Positions 17,283 through 25,350 of a DNA stretch of 64,000 bases are shown here, in pieces. Position 1 is the stretch's first letter, and each line of letters begins with the position of its first letter. The notes beneath the pieces were generated by a model, which ran no database searches, had not been told where the DNA came from, and saw nothing but the letters and a program-made list of their open reading frames with translations. Source of the stretch: CBDEGK01 sp965237855 (lineage in GTDB: Bacteria; Pseudomonadota; Gammaproteobacteria; Pseudomonadales; Halieaceae); contig CBDEGK010000008.1 in NCBI GenBank assembly GCA_965237855.1, positions 744,001 to 808,000 on the forward strand, given 5' to 3'. Position numbers and translations under genes: made by a program.

Positions 17283-17879
17283 TCAGTCTCTCGTCTCTAG
17301 TGTGCGTCTACACTCGGCCACGAACTCTAACAGATCCGGGTAAAAAGCCAGGAATGCCGTTTCCAGTTCGGGCAGCAGTGCGGACAGTTCAGGTTCTACG
17401 TTGTTGAAAGGGTTGCCTCGCTTGAAGCGCTCTCCAATTCGCTTCGCGCTGGCGGGAATGGTATCCCATGTGTGATAAGCGCCAAGTAAATCGTACTGCC
17501 GAATTCGCTGGGCCATGGTGGCGGCTGCCGGTGACAGCTGGTGTTCTTGTTCGGCCAGTATCTCGTACACCTCGAGATTAAAATCTGCCAAGGCACGCGG
17601 GTGGAAGTTCCCCCAGTGACGGCTGAGGAGGTGGTCAAAACTGAGATCTGTCAGAATACCCGCATAGCGTCGCAGGGGTGCCGGAAATTGGTCGCGAAGC
17701 TCTGCCAGGCGAGGATGGCGATCGGTGTAGGCATCGATACTGCGATGCAAGCTGATGCCCTCCGCTAGCGGCCAGTGGCCATCCGTGGGTAGCAGGCCCT
17801 TATGAAAGTCCCCTTCCAACCCACCTAGCAGTAAACCCTCATCGGGCCAGGCCAGGTGAAAGTGAGCCAGGTAATTCAC
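17283..17879 (-). CDS. acpH: ACP phosphodiesterase-like protein (AcpH family)
   Basis: A 198-residue protein starting at GTG 17879 (VNYLAHFHLAWPDEG). NYLAHxHLA is the AcpH N-terminal signature; ISLHRSIDAYTDRHP supplies the metal-binding His/Asp of the HD-like site, and LTDLSFDHLLSRHWG follows the family. AcpH removes the phosphopantetheine arm from acyl carrier protein. A longer in-frame reading up to 17996 overlaps gshA and is rejected. It starts seven bases after gshA ends, so it is probably co-transcribed with it. Confidence 0.85.
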   Translation of the reverse strand: MNYLAHFHLAWPDEGLLLGGLEGDFHKGLLPTDGHWPLAEGISLHRSIDAYTDRHPRLAELRDQFPAPLRRYAGILTDLSFDHLLSRHWGNFHPRALADFNLEVYEILAEQEHQLSPAAATMAQRIRQYDLLGAYHTWDTIPASAKRIGERFKRGNPFNNVEPELSALLPELETAFLAFYPDLLEFVAECRRTLETRD

Positions 17880-17886
17880 CGCTGGA

Positions 17887-19479
17887 TTAGCCGTCTTCCA
17901 GGAATGTGTACTGTTGGTAGTAGTTTTCCAGGTAGGTCTCGAAATCAATGTTATCGCTGGCCTCGATGTCGAGCTGATGCTGGCGCGAACGTTCACCGGC
18001 TTCGATGAAGTGTTGGGTCCGCGCGTCGCACAATGGCTGCTTTTTGAACTCTTCTGCCCAGCGGCTGCTGTAGTTCATTGCCAGTCTGAAAAAAGGTACG
18101 CCCTCGTCACGCATTTCCTTCAGAACGCGGGCGGAAGGCGTTAGCGATGAGTCCTTCAGTTTTGCGGACTGCAGTTGGTGACTTGTCCTATAGGCATCAC
18201 CGTTGTGCGCCTGATCAAGCAGCTGAGCAAGGGGTGCAATGTCAGCCAGCAAGCTCTCACCGAGCTGGTTCAGCAGAACGCTGTTGCCGCCATCGACGAG
18301 CTGTAGCCCGGGCTCGCGTCCCCGATTAACCACGCGCTTCATGTTCTCTGCCATTTCTACCTGTTCAGCGTCATCACAGGGTGGGCTGTCCTGCAGCAGG
18401 CAGTAGAGCAGGAAACTGTCCATAAAACGCATCTGATCGGCGTCGATGCCGAGCGGTAGAAACGGGTTGACGTCAACACAGCGCACTTCGATGTACTCAA
18501 TACCGCGCTGGTGCAGTGCACCCAGTGGGATTTCGCCAGAACCAGTAACACGCTTGGGACGGATGGGGCTGTAAAATTCGTTTTCGATCTGCAGCAAGCT
18601 GGTGTTTAGCTGTTGGTCATGGTGAGCTCCGAGGCCGATTGTCTGGTAGGCCGGGTGGGGTTGGATAATAGCCCCAAGCAAGGTTTCAATGTACCTATCC
18701 AGCTGGTTATAACAGATGTTGAGGTCTTTCTGGGCGTTGCTCTGGTAGCCCAGGTCACCCATACGCAGTGCTGTGGCATAGGGCAGGTAGAGACTTTTTG
18801 ATGCTTCGTCGAAGGCCTCCAGGCCATGGTCTGGGTGGTTGCGAACAAAGCTTTTGCAAACCGCCGGGGAGGCCCCGAACAAATAAATCAGCAGCCAGGA
18901 ATTGCGCTGGAAATTGCGGATCAAGCCCAGGTAGCGCTGAGTGATGTAGTCCTGTATTGATTGGCTATCGTCGTCCTCAGTCTGGGCTTTAAGCCAGTAG
19001 GCCTCTGGCATGGAAAAATTGTAGTGAATGCCGGCGATGGTCTGCATGAGTCGACCATAGCGATGACCCAGGCCGTGGCGGTAGACTTTCTTCATTTGAC
19101 CAACATTGGAGTCGCCGTACTCGGCCACCGGAATATTGTCGTCCCCGGCGAGCACGCAGGGCATGCTGGCGCCCCACAATAGTTCATCGTCCAGCTGGGA
19201 ATAGGTAAAGCGATGAATGTCATCCAGGGTTTGCAGGGACTCCTCAATACCTGTGCTCACTGGCGTAATGAACTCCAGCAGCGCTGCCGAGTAGTCGGTG
19301 GTGATATAGTCGTGGGCAAGGGCCGAGCCGAGGCCTTCGGGATGGCGAGTTTGCGCCAACTGGCCCTGCGGATTAATGCGCAGACTCTCTTTTTCGAGTC
19401 CACGCTGGATGTTGGCGATCAGCGACAGACCCGCTTCATTTTCCAGCCCCGACAGGCGCCGATGTAGAATTTCTGACAA
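17887..19479 (-). CDS. gshA: Glutamate-cysteine ligase
   Basis: The first enzyme of glutathione synthesis, 530 residues, of the gammaproteobacterial type 1 family (E. coli 518). Seen: NIQRGLEKESLRI (ATP/glutamate site), HDYITTDYSAALLEFITP, IAGIHYNFSMPE, FGASPAVCKSFV, and EYIEVRCVDVNPF. All are typical of a complete active enzyme. It begins 10 bases after the APH-like gene's stop on the same strand and is followed by acpH. gshB is not in the window. Confidence 0.95.
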   Translation of the reverse strand: MSEILHRRLSGLENEAGLSLIANIQRGLEKESLRINPQGQLAQTRHPEGLGSALAHDYITTDYSAALLEFITPVSTGIEESLQTLDDIHRFTYSQLDDELLWGASMPCVLAGDDNIPVAEYGDSNVGQMKKVYRHGLGHRYGRLMQTIAGIHYNFSMPEAYWLKAQTEDDDSQSIQDYITQRYLGLIRNFQRNSWLLIYLFGASPAVCKSFVRNHPDHGLEAFDEASKSLYLPYATALRMGDLGYQSNAQKDLNICYNQLDRYIETLLGAIIQPHPAYQTIGLGAHHDQQLNTSLLQIENEFYSPIRPKRVTGSGEIPLGALHQRGIEYIEVRCVDVNPFLPLGIDADQMRFMDSFLLYCLLQDSPPCDDAEQVEMAENMKRVVNRGREPGLQLVDGGNSVLLNQLGESLLADIAPLAQLLDQAHNGDAYRTSHQLQSAKLKDSSLTPSARVLKEMRDEGVPFFRLAMNYSSRWAEEFKKQPLCDARTQHFIEAGERSRQHQLDIEASDNIDFETYLENYYQQYTFLEDG

Positions 19480-19489
19480 GTCTATATCC

Positions 19490-20560
19490 TCAGGCTATTG
19501 CTTCCAGGGTACGCTCCAGGAGCGCCACGGCAAAATTGCCCTGAATTTCCTGTTCTTGCAATTGGGCCACCATGATTCGCGACAGGATCAAGCCGTAGCG
19601 CATGCCGGCGAAGACGGTGTAATACTCAAAGTCATCGGTCGCATAACCCGTGGCCTCCTGCCAGCGATTTCTGCTTGCCTGGTAACTGGGCAAGCCCTCC
19701 AGCCTCGGCATACCGAGCCCATCGGCGAAGGTGGAATCCAGGTAGCAGTACCAGGCGATATCTTGCACCGGGTTGCCGAGAACCGCCATTTCCCAATCCA
19801 GCATTGCCGCAACCGAGGAGCAGTCCTGGGTAAATATCAGATTGCCAAGACGCGAATCTCCCCAGCATAAACGGGTCATTTCGTTCTCCGGCTGATTGGC
19901 CTCCAGCCACTGCAAGGCGTGCTCACAGATTACGTGGCCGCGGCCTTCCATGGCCCAGTCCAGGTAGTTGCGCCAGTATTGAAGTTGCTGTTGCAAAGGC
20001 GTGCCGGCGCTGTCGGATTCTTCCATAAAGCCCAATCCCAGTTGCCGATAATCCAGCTTGTGAAATTCCGCCATGGAGTCGATGCCGGCATTCCACAGGT
20101 TCTCACGCTGTGCCAGCGTGGTTTCGTGCATCATCCAGCCGTCCATGTTGTAGGGAGGCATATCAGTGGGTATGCGGCCCTCGGTTTTTCTCATGATATA
20201 AAAAGGCACGCCTAGTATGGAGGTATCCATTTCCAGCCCTCGCATATCCGGTGCCGGGATATCTGTCTTTTCGCTGAGTATCTCCATAATCCGATACTGC
20301 AGGCTCAGGTCATAGCCGGGAAATACGGGTTTCTCAATTTCCGGCTGCAGGCGACCGACACAGGCCTCCTCTAGCCGGGTTCCATCTTCCTCCCAGCTGA
20401 TGTCAAATAACAAGGTGACGTTGGACATGCCGGTGGCCTCAGGAATATTGAGATCTGAGACCTGAACCTCGGTGTTCTTGCGTTCACTGAACCACTGGGC
20501 CAATTTCTTGCGGGTGCCCTCGAGATCTTCTACCAAGGGTGTCGGTCTCTCGTCTTTCAT
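19490..20560 (-). CDS. APH-fold phosphotransferase (ACAD10/11-like)
   Basis: A 356-residue kinase-fold protein of the aminoglycoside phosphotransferase clan. The catalytic loop is WGDSRLGNLIF (aspartate and asparagine in the Brenner position) and the metal aspartate is in AMLDWEMAVLGNPVQDIAWYC. Relatives fused or adjacent to acyl-CoA dehydrogenases phosphorylate hydroxyacyl substrates; drug resistance is not implied. It is upstream of gshA on the same strand with 10 bases between. The substrate is not known. Confidence 0.82.
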   Translation of the reverse strand: MKDERPTPLVEDLEGTRKKLAQWFSERKNTEVQVSDLNIPEATGMSNVTLLFDISWEEDGTRLEEACVGRLQPEIEKPVFPGYDLSLQYRIMEILSEKTDIPAPDMRGLEMDTSILGVPFYIMRKTEGRIPTDMPPYNMDGWMMHETTLAQRENLWNAGIDSMAEFHKLDYRQLGLGFMEESDSAGTPLQQQLQYWRNYLDWAMEGRGHVICEHALQWLEANQPENEMTRLCWGDSRLGNLIFTQDCSSVAAMLDWEMAVLGNPVQDIAWYCYLDSTFADGLGMPRLEGLPSYQASRNRWQEATGYATDDFEYYTVFAGMRYGLILSRIMVAQLQEQEIQGNFAVALLERTLEAIA

Positions 20561-20582
20561 GGTGCGGGTCCTGCAGAATTTT

Positions 20583-20619
20583 TTTCGGCCGTAGAGTATG
20601 CAAAACTCACTAGCCGAAA
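20583..20619. promoter_or_regulatory. Inverted repeat upstream of the LRAT-type gene
   Basis: TTTCGGC (20583-20589) and GCCGAAA (20613-20619) form a perfect 7-base inverted repeat with 23 bases between, in the gap between the divergent APH-like and LRAT-like genes. A TATAAA at 20628-20633 lies a few bases beyond and 24 bases before the LRAT-like ATG, so the repeat would sit around the -35 region. It may be an operator; nothing else supports this. Confidence 0.3.
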
Positions 20620-20656
20620 GAAAGTGTTATAAACTCGCAGATCAAGGTGAAATTTT

Positions 20657-21199
20657 ATGGCGCGCGGTGATCATATCTATGTAAACCGGCTCGAGGGGCT
20701 GTATCAACATCACGGGGTCGACTGTGGTGACGGCAACGTCATTCACTATACCAGCCGTACCTGGCAGGGGCAGCGGCGCATTGAACGCACCGAGATGGCG
20801 GCATTCTGTCGCGGCGATAAGCTGAATATCCGGGACTATGGTGACTTTCTCAGCACCCTGGCCCAGGCCGAAACGGAAGAGCCACTGTTGCGACGCGCCA
20901 GTCGGCGCTACAACCGCCTGCTTGATACCCTGCGTGGAATCGATGTCGCCGAGCTGGATTTTTCTGATTCAGCGGTTATAGAACGGGCCGAGAGCCGTCT
21001 CGGTGAAAATAGCTTTGACCTACTTTCCAACAACTGCGAGCACTTTGCAGCCTGGTGTAAGACCGGCATCAGTGGCAGCGGGCAGATCGATTCGATCTGG
21101 AGGGCATCGTTGACTGGCCCAGCTTTTATGCAAAGGCGTGCCCAGGGCTTGTTGAGCCGGGCGTTCGATCAGCGCTGGTCAGCTGGCGATACCAGGTGA
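20657..21199 (+). CDS. LRAT-domain (NlpC/P60-like) acyltransferase/hydrolase
   Basis: A 180-residue protein with a lecithin:retinol acyltransferase-type domain at residues 1-135. It has GDHIYVNRL, then His19 and His30 in HHGVDCGDGNVIHYT, and the catalytic cysteine Cys127 in SNNCEHFAAWC, the signature NCEHF block. Animal relatives are phospholipid acyltransferases or phospholipases; bacterial members are poorly known. No signal peptide. The tail (about 150-180) is basic. The 3' end overlaps the convergent symporter gene by 31 bases. Confidence 0.85.
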   Translation: MARGDHIYVNRLEGLYQHHGVDCGDGNVIHYTSRTWQGQRRIERTEMAAFCRGDKLNIRDYGDFLSTLAQAETEEPLLRRASRRYNRLLDTLRGIDVAELDFSDSAVIERAESRLGENSFDLLSNNCEHFAAWCKTGISGSGQIDSIWRASLTGPAFMQRRAQGLLSRAFDQRWSAGDTR

Positions 21200-22971
21200 T
21201 GATGGTAGGCGGCACCGGCACCCCTGGGGATACGAATATCCATCACCAGCTCGCGGATTTCAGGCGGTGGTTTCGGCGTCAGGTGGCAGACCAGCAGCGC
21301 CGCGGCAAAATTGACCAGCATACCCAGCGTGCCGATTCCCTCCGGTGATACACCCAGCCACCAGTGTTCGCTGGTACTGAGCTCCGGGCTGACAAACTTG
21401 AAATAGACAATATAGGCGAAGGTGAAAACCAGCCCGCTGACCATGCCGGCGATAGCTCCCTCCCGGTTCATGCGACTATAGAAAATGCCCATAAAAATTA
21501 CCGGGAAGAAGGAGGCGGCAGCGAGTCCGAAGGCAAAGGCCACCACCTCCGCCACGAAGGCAGGCGGAAAAATACCGAACAGGCCGGCGATACCAATAGC
21601 GACCGCCGCCGACAAGCGGGCATAGCGCAATTCCTGTTTGTCGTTGATCTCTGGCATCAATACCTTTTTCAGGAGGTCGTGTGAAATGGCGGTCGAGATC
21701 ACCAGCAACAAGCCCGCTGCGGTGGAGAGCGCCGCCGCCAGGCCGCCCGCTGCCACCAGCGCGATAACCCAGTTGGGCAGGCGCGCGATTTCCGGATTCG
21801 CCAGCACCATGATGTCGCGATCAATATAGACCTCGTTGACTGACTCAGTGGGTGGATTATTGAGCAGGCGCTCGCCATGTTCACCGCGTTGTTCGCGGTA
21901 GTCCGGCTTGCCCCCGACCAGGGCATTGCCGGCGCGGTACTGTATGCGACCGTCGGCATTCTTGTCCTGCCAGGCAATCAAACCGCTGTCTTCCCAGTTT
22001 TTAAACCAGGCTGGCATCTCGGTGTATTGAGTTTCGTTCATCGTGTCGATCACATTGACGCGGACAAAAGACGCCACCGCTGGCGCCGTGGTGTAGAGGA
22101 GGGCGATAAATACCAGCGCATAGCCGGCCGAGAGACGCGCATCGCGAACCTTGGGTACGGTAAAGAAGCGCACGATGACGTGGGGCAGGCCCGCCGTGCC
22201 CACCATTAGTGCCGCGGTAATGCAAAACACGTCGAAGGTAGATTTCTGGCCTACCGTGTAAGCGGCGAACCCCAGCTCGGTTGACAATTGGTCAAGCCTG
22301 TCCAGCAGGTAGACGTCGGGATTGTCAGCCAAGGTGCTGCCAAACCCGAGTTGCGGCACGGGATTTCCGGTCATGATCAGGGATATAAAAATGGCCGGCA
22401 CCATGAAGGCGAATATCAGCACGCAGTACTGGGCAACCTGGGTATAGGTGATTCCCTTCATGCCGCCCAAGACGGCGTAAAAAAACACAATAGACATTCC
22501 TATGATGACACCGAGCTTGATATCGACCTCGAGAAAGCGGGAAAAGACAATCCCGACACCGCGCATTTGACCCGCGACGTAGGTGAAAGAGATAAAAATG
22601 ACGCAGATGACGGCGACCAGTCTGGCGGCGTCGGAATAGTACCGGTCGCCGACGAAATCCGGCACGGTGTACTTGCCAAATTTTCGTAAATAGGGTGCCA
22701 GCAACAAGGCCAGTAAGACGTACCCGCCGGTCCAGCCCATCAGGTAAACGGAGCCGTCTCTGCCAATAAAGGAAATGATGCCCGCCATCGATATAAATGA
22801 TGCCGCTGACATCCAGTCGGCAGCGGTGGCCATGCCGTTGGCCAACGGCGAAACGCCGCCGCCAGCGACATAGAATTCATCCGTCGATCCGGCGCGGGAG
22901 TATATAGCGATACCAATATAGAGCGTGAAACTGGCACCAACGAACAGGTAGGTCAGAGTCTGGGCGTCCAT
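21169..22971 (-). CDS. Sodium:solute symporter, VC_2705 type (large subunit)
   Basis: A 600-residue SSS-family transporter with about 13 membrane helices. The family stretches are STDEFYVAGGGVSPLANGMATAADWMSAASFI and GIAGLFGIFPPAFVAEVVAFAFGLAAASFFPV. A hydrophilic insert at roughly residues 320-390 (WEDSGLIAWQDKNADGRIQYR and following) is characteristic of the VC_2705 subfamily, which always pairs with a small DUF4212 subunit, here three bases upstream. Acetate, propionate or related carboxylates are plausible substrates, by relation to ActP. Confidence 0.88.
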   Translation of the reverse strand: MDAQTLTYLFVGASFTLYIGIAIYSRAGSTDEFYVAGGGVSPLANGMATAADWMSAASFISMAGIISFIGRDGSVYLMGWTGGYVLLALLLAPYLRKFGKYTVPDFVGDRYYSDAARLVAVICVIFISFTYVAGQMRGVGIVFSRFLEVDIKLGVIIGMSIVFFYAVLGGMKGITYTQVAQYCVLIFAFMVPAIFISLIMTGNPVPQLGFGSTLADNPDVYLLDRLDQLSTELGFAAYTVGQKSTFDVFCITAALMVGTAGLPHVIVRFFTVPKVRDARLSAGYALVFIALLYTTAPAVASFVRVNVIDTMNETQYTEMPAWFKNWEDSGLIAWQDKNADGRIQYRAGNALVGGKPDYREQRGEHGERLLNNPPTESVNEVYIDRDIMVLANPEIARLPNWVIALVAAGGLAAALSTAAGLLLVISTAISHDLLKKVLMPEINDKQELRYARLSAAVAIGIAGLFGIFPPAFVAEVVAFAFGLAAASFFPVIFMGIFYSRMNREGAIAGMVSGLVFTFAYIVYFKFVSPELSTSEHWWLGVSPEGIGTLGMLVNFAAALLVCHLTPKPPPEIRELVMDIRIPRGAGAAYHHHLVSPADQR

Positions 22972-22974
22972 GGA

Positions 22975-23271
22975 TCAGTGCTCCGATTCTTCAGCCACGT
23001 AATTGTCGGCATCCTCGTCAACACCGAACCGGCGATCCAGTTTGTTGGCGGCGTAGACGTAGTAGAAGATCAGGGCCACGAAAATATAGATTGAACCCTG
23101 CTGTGAAAACCAGAATCCCAGCTTGAAGCCAAACAATCGGTACTGGTCGAGCCAATCGACCCACAGTATGCCGAGTCCAAATGAACAAAAGAACCAGATG
23201 CACAATAGTACGGCCAGTAGTCGCAAGTTGGCGCGCCAGTATGCCTTGGGGTCGGGAGCTTGTTGGGTCAT
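22975..23271 (-). CDS. Sodium:solute symporter small subunit (DUF4212)
   Basis: A 98-residue protein with two membrane helices (about 14-35 and 53-72). KAYWRANLRLLAVLLCIWFFCSFG, then FGFKLGFWFSQQGSIYIFVALIF, is the DUF4212/TIGR03647 pattern of the small partner of VC_2705-type symporters. It precedes the large subunit with three bases between and would be translated just before it. Confidence 0.88.
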   Translation of the reverse strand: MTQQAPDPKAYWRANLRLLAVLLCIWFFCSFGLGILWVDWLDQYRLFGFKLGFWFSQQGSIYIFVALIFYYVYAANKLDRRFGVDEDADNYVAEESEH

Positions 23272-23387
23272 GGGAATCGCCGTCTTGTTATTGTGGGCTG
23301 TGGACAGTGTGCCAAGAAAAGAATGCCCTTGCTAGCGTTCTAGAAGCTGCTAAAGTTGGGGCTGGTGACACGGTCACGGGAAAAGGA

Positions 23388-23831
23388 ATGGCTATGCTCG
23401 TTTGCAAGAACAGGGGACTGTTGGGAATCATGTTATGCCTGTTTGCCGCGGCCCCAGGGGCGCAGGAGATGGAGCGCACGGCTGCTCCCGAGGGTGCCAG
23501 TGTCTATATCATTGCACCGGCCAACGGTGCCATGCTCAGCAACCCGGTTACGGTCAAGTTCGGTTTGCGCAATATGGGTGTGGCTCCGGCGGGCGTAGAT
23601 AGAGCGGGCACCGGCCATCATCATCTATTAATTGACCTTGATGCCCTGCCCGAATTGGACAAGCCTTTGCCTGCTACTGACCACGTAAAGCACTTCGGCA
23701 AAGGCCAGACTGAAACGGTGCTGGCGTTATCCCCCGGGGTGCACAGCTTGCAGTTGTTAATGGGTAACTACGTACATATTCCTCATCAACAAGCTGTCAT
23801 GTCCGAAAAAATTACCATAACTGTTCACTAG
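23388..23831 (+). CDS. DUF4399 periplasmic protein
   Basis: A 147-residue exported protein. A signal peptide covers about residues 1-25 (basic start, GLLGIMLCLFAAAPGAQ). The mature domain has VYIIAPANGAMLSNPVTVKFGL, GTGHHHLLID with three histidines, LPATDHVKHFGKGQTETVL and SLQLLMGNYVHIPHQ. This is the DUF4399 pattern, whose histidines suggest metal binding. Function unknown. ATG 23388 follows AAAAGGA; a longer in-frame reading from 23181 overlaps the divergent symporter subunit. PilU follows 27 bases later. Confidence 0.78.
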   Translation: MAMLVCKNRGLLGIMLCLFAAAPGAQEMERTAAPEGASVYIIAPANGAMLSNPVTVKFGLRNMGVAPAGVDRAGTGHHHLLIDLDALPELDKPLPATDHVKHFGKGQTETVLALSPGVHSLQLLMGNYVHIPHQQAVMSEKITITVH

Positions 23832-23858
23832 AGCACACCAGTTCAGGGAGGGTGAAGA

Positions 23859-24986
23859 ATGATAATTTCCGAATGGCTTGAAATCCTGGCCGAGAAGGAC
23901 GGCTCTGACCTTTTTCTGGCCACGGGCGCACCGCCTTGCGCAAAAATCCAGGGTCAGCTCAAAACTATAGGTGCCGATGTTCTCAAGCCGGGCTGGATCA
24001 AGGAGATTGCTTACGAAATCATGGACCCCACCCAGCAGGAGGAGTTTGAACGCGAGCTGGAAATGAACCTCGCGATCGGCATGCCGGGCATCGGGCGATT
24101 TCGGATCAACATATTCGTACAGCGCAATGAGGTGGGCATTGTCGCTCGTAACATTGTGACCACCATTCCGAGTTGGCAGGACCTGAATTTACCCAAGGTG
24201 TTATTGGATGTGGTGATGTACAAGCGCGGGCTGATCTTGTTTGTAGGGGGTACCGGCTCTGGTAAATCCACCTCATTGGCAGCCCTCATTGACTATCGCA
24301 ACAGCAATAGCGGCGGCCATATCATTACCATAGAAGATCCGGTCGAGTACGTACACAAGCACAAGAAGTGTATTGTCAATCAGCGCGAGGTGGGTGTTGA
24401 TACCCGCAGCTGGCACGCAGCGCTCAAGAACACGCTTCGCCAGGCCCCGGATGTAATTCTGATAGGTGAGATTCGTGACCGTGAAACCATGGAGCATGCG
24501 CTGGCCTTCGCCGAGACAGGTCACCTGGCTATCTCGACACTGCACGCCAACAACGCGAACCAGGCACTGGATCGCATTATCAATTTCTTCCCGGAAGAAC
24601 GTCGTCCGCAATTGCTGATGGATCTCTCGTCTAACATCCGGGCTTTTGTGTCGCAGCGCCTGATTCCAACCGTCGATGGCAAGCGCTGCGCTGCCATTGA
24701 AATTCTCCTCGGTTCTCCTACGATCGCCGAGCTCATATTACGCGGGGAATTTGAGGGCATTAAGGAGATTATGGAAAAGTCGGGGCAAATGGGAATGCAG
24801 ACTTTTGATACCGCCTTATTCAACCTCTACAACGACGGCACGATCAGCGAGGAAGAAGCGCTTAAGAATGCAGACTCCCAGAACACGGTCCGCCTCAAGA
24901 TCAAGTTTTCTGATGAGAATGCCATCGCCGATGAGGATACTGGCTTGAGCCTCGAATCCTTGGATGAAGAAGATGGGGCCGCCTAG
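23859..24986 (+). CDS. pilU: Type IV pilus retraction ATPase, PilU type
   Basis: A 375-residue PilT/PilU-family hexameric ATPase. The Walker A loop is GGTGSGKSTS (Lys136), followed by the Asp box IITIEDPVEYVH, Walker B DVILIGEIRDRETM and the His box AISTLHANNANQALDR. The extended acidic C-terminus (EEEALKNADSQNTVRLKIKF, then DEDTGLSLESLDEEDG) and length (PilT is about 345) favour PilU. PilU supports pilus retraction together with PilT. No pilT neighbour is present, which is unusual because the two are normally adjacent. RBS GGGAGGG precedes the start. Confidence 0.9.
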   Translation: MIISEWLEILAEKDGSDLFLATGAPPCAKIQGQLKTIGADVLKPGWIKEIAYEIMDPTQQEEFERELEMNLAIGMPGIGRFRINIFVQRNEVGIVARNIVTTIPSWQDLNLPKVLLDVVMYKRGLILFVGGTGSGKSTSLAALIDYRNSNSGGHIITIEDPVEYVHKHKKCIVNQREVGVDTRSWHAALKNTLRQAPDVILIGEIRDRETMEHALAFAETGHLAISTLHANNANQALDRIINFFPEERRPQLLMDLSSNIRAFVSQRLIPTVDGKRCAAIEILLGSPTIAELILRGEFEGIKEIMEKSGQMGMQTFDTALFNLYNDGTISEEEALKNADSQNTVRLKIKFSDENAIADEDTGLSLESLDEEDGAA

Positions 24987-25002
24987 GGGCAGCCAGTTAG
25001 TC

Positions 25003-25350
25003 CTACAACAGCTCTGTTAGTTGGTGCCAGGTATCGTAGTCAGTACCGGCGCTGTCCAATAATTCGAAGCCGACCCAGAAGCCGGGTTCTCCCTCGGCTG
25101 ACTGCGTACACCAGCGCACTTCCCCAACCATGTAGAAAGGCTGATCCATCCCCTGCAACTGGATACCCATCTGCAGCACACTATGCACCTCGATGGGCTC
25201 GTCGACGCAAACCCTGACACCTTCCAGTGACAGGTCGAGAGCATTGCATAAAAGAATATTGTTACTGCTATCACTACCTGGCATGGACAACATTTCCAGG
25301 AAGATAGCGGCATTCTTCTCCAGCCGGTTGTGATTTCGCAGGTTACTCAT
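25003..25350 (-). CDS. PilZ domain protein
   Basis: A 115-residue single-domain protein. It reads NLRNHNRLEKNAAIFLEML, then CNALDLSLEGVRVCVDEPIEVHSVLQMGIQL, VGEVRWC and GFWVGFELLD. This matches PilZ: an RxxxR-like N-terminus (here degenerate, NHNRLEK) and a D/N-x-S-xx-G motif as DLSLEG. PilZ proteins bind cyclic di-GMP. The reduced first motif leaves binding uncertain. The start overlaps the DUF1631 stop (ATGA), so the two are coupled. Confidence 0.8.
   Translation of the reverse strand: MSNLRNHNRLEKNAAIFLEMLSMPGSDSSNNILLCNALDLSLEGVRVCVDEPIEVHSVLQMGIQLQGMDQPFYMVGEVRWCTQSAEGEPGFWVGFELLDSAGTDYDTWHQLTELL

Noticed and set aside
19490..20560. Aminoglycoside resistance kinase
   Set aside because: The fold is APH-like, but sequence and neighbourhood fit the ACAD10/11-type metabolic group.
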